DNA from: Actinobacteria bacterium UBA5182
GTDB lineage: Bacteria; Actinomycetota; UBA4738
Reading direction: 5' to 3'
NCBI GenBank assembly: GCA_002413185.1
Contig: DHWM01000017.1
Location: forward strand, 4,335-11,215
DNA: 6,881 bases
This document shows, piece by piece, positions 6,187 through 6,881 of the stretch. A model generated the notes under the pieces. The model worked only from the letters and a program-made list of their open reading frames with translations. It did not search any database and had not been told where the DNA came from. A program made the translations under genes and the position numbers. How positions within the stretch are numbered: the first letter of the stretch is position 1; each line of letters opens with the position of its first letter.

Positions 6187-6881
6187 ATGAGAGTTGCGGT
6201 GATCGGGGCCACCGGCGCGGTCGGGCGGACGATCGTGGGGATCCTGGGGGAGCGGGCGTTTCCGCTCGACGAGCTGGTTCCGCTGGCGTCCCCGCGATCC
6301 GAGGGGAAGCGCGTCTCGTTCCGGGGCGAGGCCATCACCGTCCGTGTGGCCGGGAAGCGATGGTTCGAGGGCATCGATCTGGCCCTGGTCTCCGCGGGGA
6401 GCCTGGTGGCCCGGGAGCTCCTTCCGCCCGCCGCCGCCGCCGGGACCGTCTGCATCGACAACTCCTCGGCCTTCCGGATGGACCCGGAGGTGCCGCTGAT
6501 CGTCCCCGAGATCAACCCGGAAGCGCTGCGCGGCCATCACAACCTCATCGCCAATGGCAACTGCACGGCCATCACCGCGCTGATGGCGCTGGGGCCGTTG
6601 CACCGGGCCTTCGGCCTGAGGTTCGTGGTGACCTCGTCGTACCAGTCGGTCAGCGGAGCCGGATGGAAGGGCGTGCTGGAGCTGGCCGAGCAGGTGGAGA
6701 AGCTCCACGGTCAGGCGGAAGCCCTGGCCCATCCCGAGCCCGATTCCCTTCCGGTCGGCGATGTCATGGGACGGACCATCGCCTACAACGTGGTGCCTCG
6801 GGTCGAGAGTTTCGACCCCGAAGGTTCGGGCTTCACCACCGAGGAGCTGAAGATGGGGGACGAGCTCCGCAAGGTCCTGGG
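6187..6881 (+). CDS. asd: Aspartate-semialdehyde dehydrogenase, N-terminal part (3' end outside window)
   Basis: This enzyme reduces aspartyl phosphate to aspartate semialdehyde with NADPH, the step after aspartokinase, in the cytoplasm. The first 231 full codons are visible and open to the window end. The start is MRVAVIGATGAVGR, whose GATGAVG (7-13) is the Rossmann NADP-binding loop. DNSSAFRM (91-98) is a conserved substrate or phosphate-contact region, and ANGNC (122-126) holds the catalytic cysteine C126. SYQSVSGAG (151-159) is the dimer and active-site loop of the family. Most relatives that I know read NPNC at the cysteine, so glycine at 124 in place of proline is a mild oddity. The ATG at 6187 gives the standard N-terminus. 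The gene runs divergently from res and must have its own promoter or read-through from far upstream, because lysC is separated from it by an antisense operon. Confidence 0.96.
   Translation, partial: MRVAVIGATGAVGRTIVGILGERAFPLDELVPLASPRSEGKRVSFRGEAITVRVAGKRWFEGIDLALVSAGSLVARELLPPAAAAGTVCIDNSSAFRMDPEVPLIVPEINPEALRGHHNLIANGNCTAITALMALGPLHRAFGLRFVVTSSYQSVSGAGWKGVLELAEQVEKLHGQAEALAHPEPDSLPVGDVMGRTIAYNVVPRVESFDPEGSGFTTEELKMGDELRKVL

Noticed and set aside
3204..6515. Longer version of res beginning at 6515, adding 126 N-terminal residues
   Set aside because: The extra part is Ser/Thr/Arg/Pro-rich and lies wholly antisense to asd and the divergent gap. The protein from 6137 begins like a normal helicase N-terminus.
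1..6881. CRISPR array, transposase, integrase, tRNA or other mobile-element hallmarks
   Set aside because: No regularly spaced repeats, terminal inverted repeats, tRNA-like sequence or mobile-element genes were found on reading both strands.

Overview
The window comes from a high-GC bacterium. Coding sequence is mostly around 70% G+C by hand count of sampled lines. A lysC gene with an apparent internal beta-subunit start, followed on the same strand by asd, plus very short leaders, fits an Actinomycetota or similar high-GC Gram-positive genome. The phylum is inferred and not proven.

Layout. (1) Positions 1-689, + strand: 3' end of aspartokinase (lysC), with both ACT domains and a plausible internal start for a separate beta subunit. 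(2) 690-846: convergent gap with no recognisable terminator. (3) 6137 down to 847, - strand: a compact three-gene operon of res fused to a nucleotidyltransferase, then hepT, then mod, with overlaps of 17 and 20 bp. (4) 6138-6186: a 49-bp divergent gap with start codons at both edges. (5) 6187-6881, + strand: 5' part of aspartate-semialdehyde dehydrogenase (asd), running off the window. lysC and asd encode the first two steps of the aspartate pathway and are commonly adjacent. Here about 5.4 kb of oppositely oriented defence DNA lies between them.

How the genes may work together. mod encodes a beta-class adenine-N6 DNA methyltransferase and res an SF2 helicase with a PD-(D/E)XK nuclease, together a type III (or type III-like) restriction-modification pair. 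Between them sits hepT, a HEPN-family ribonuclease toxin of the HepT/MntA class. Its expected antitoxin, an MntA-type minimal nucleotidyltransferase, is not a separate gene: it forms the last ~100 residues of the restriction subunit, in the same frame. No ATG, GTG or TTG occurs in any frame across the junction (3481-3540), so a physical Res-MNT fusion is well supported. The inferred model is a restriction enzyme carrying the antitoxin of an RNase toxin, so that loss or inhibition of the enzyme could release the toxin as a second defence layer. The EcoprrI/PrrC pair is a conceptual precedent.

The central, target-recognition part of mod has clearly lower G+C than its flanks, which suggests exchange of the specificity domain. 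No tRNA, rRNA, CRISPR array or transposable element was seen.
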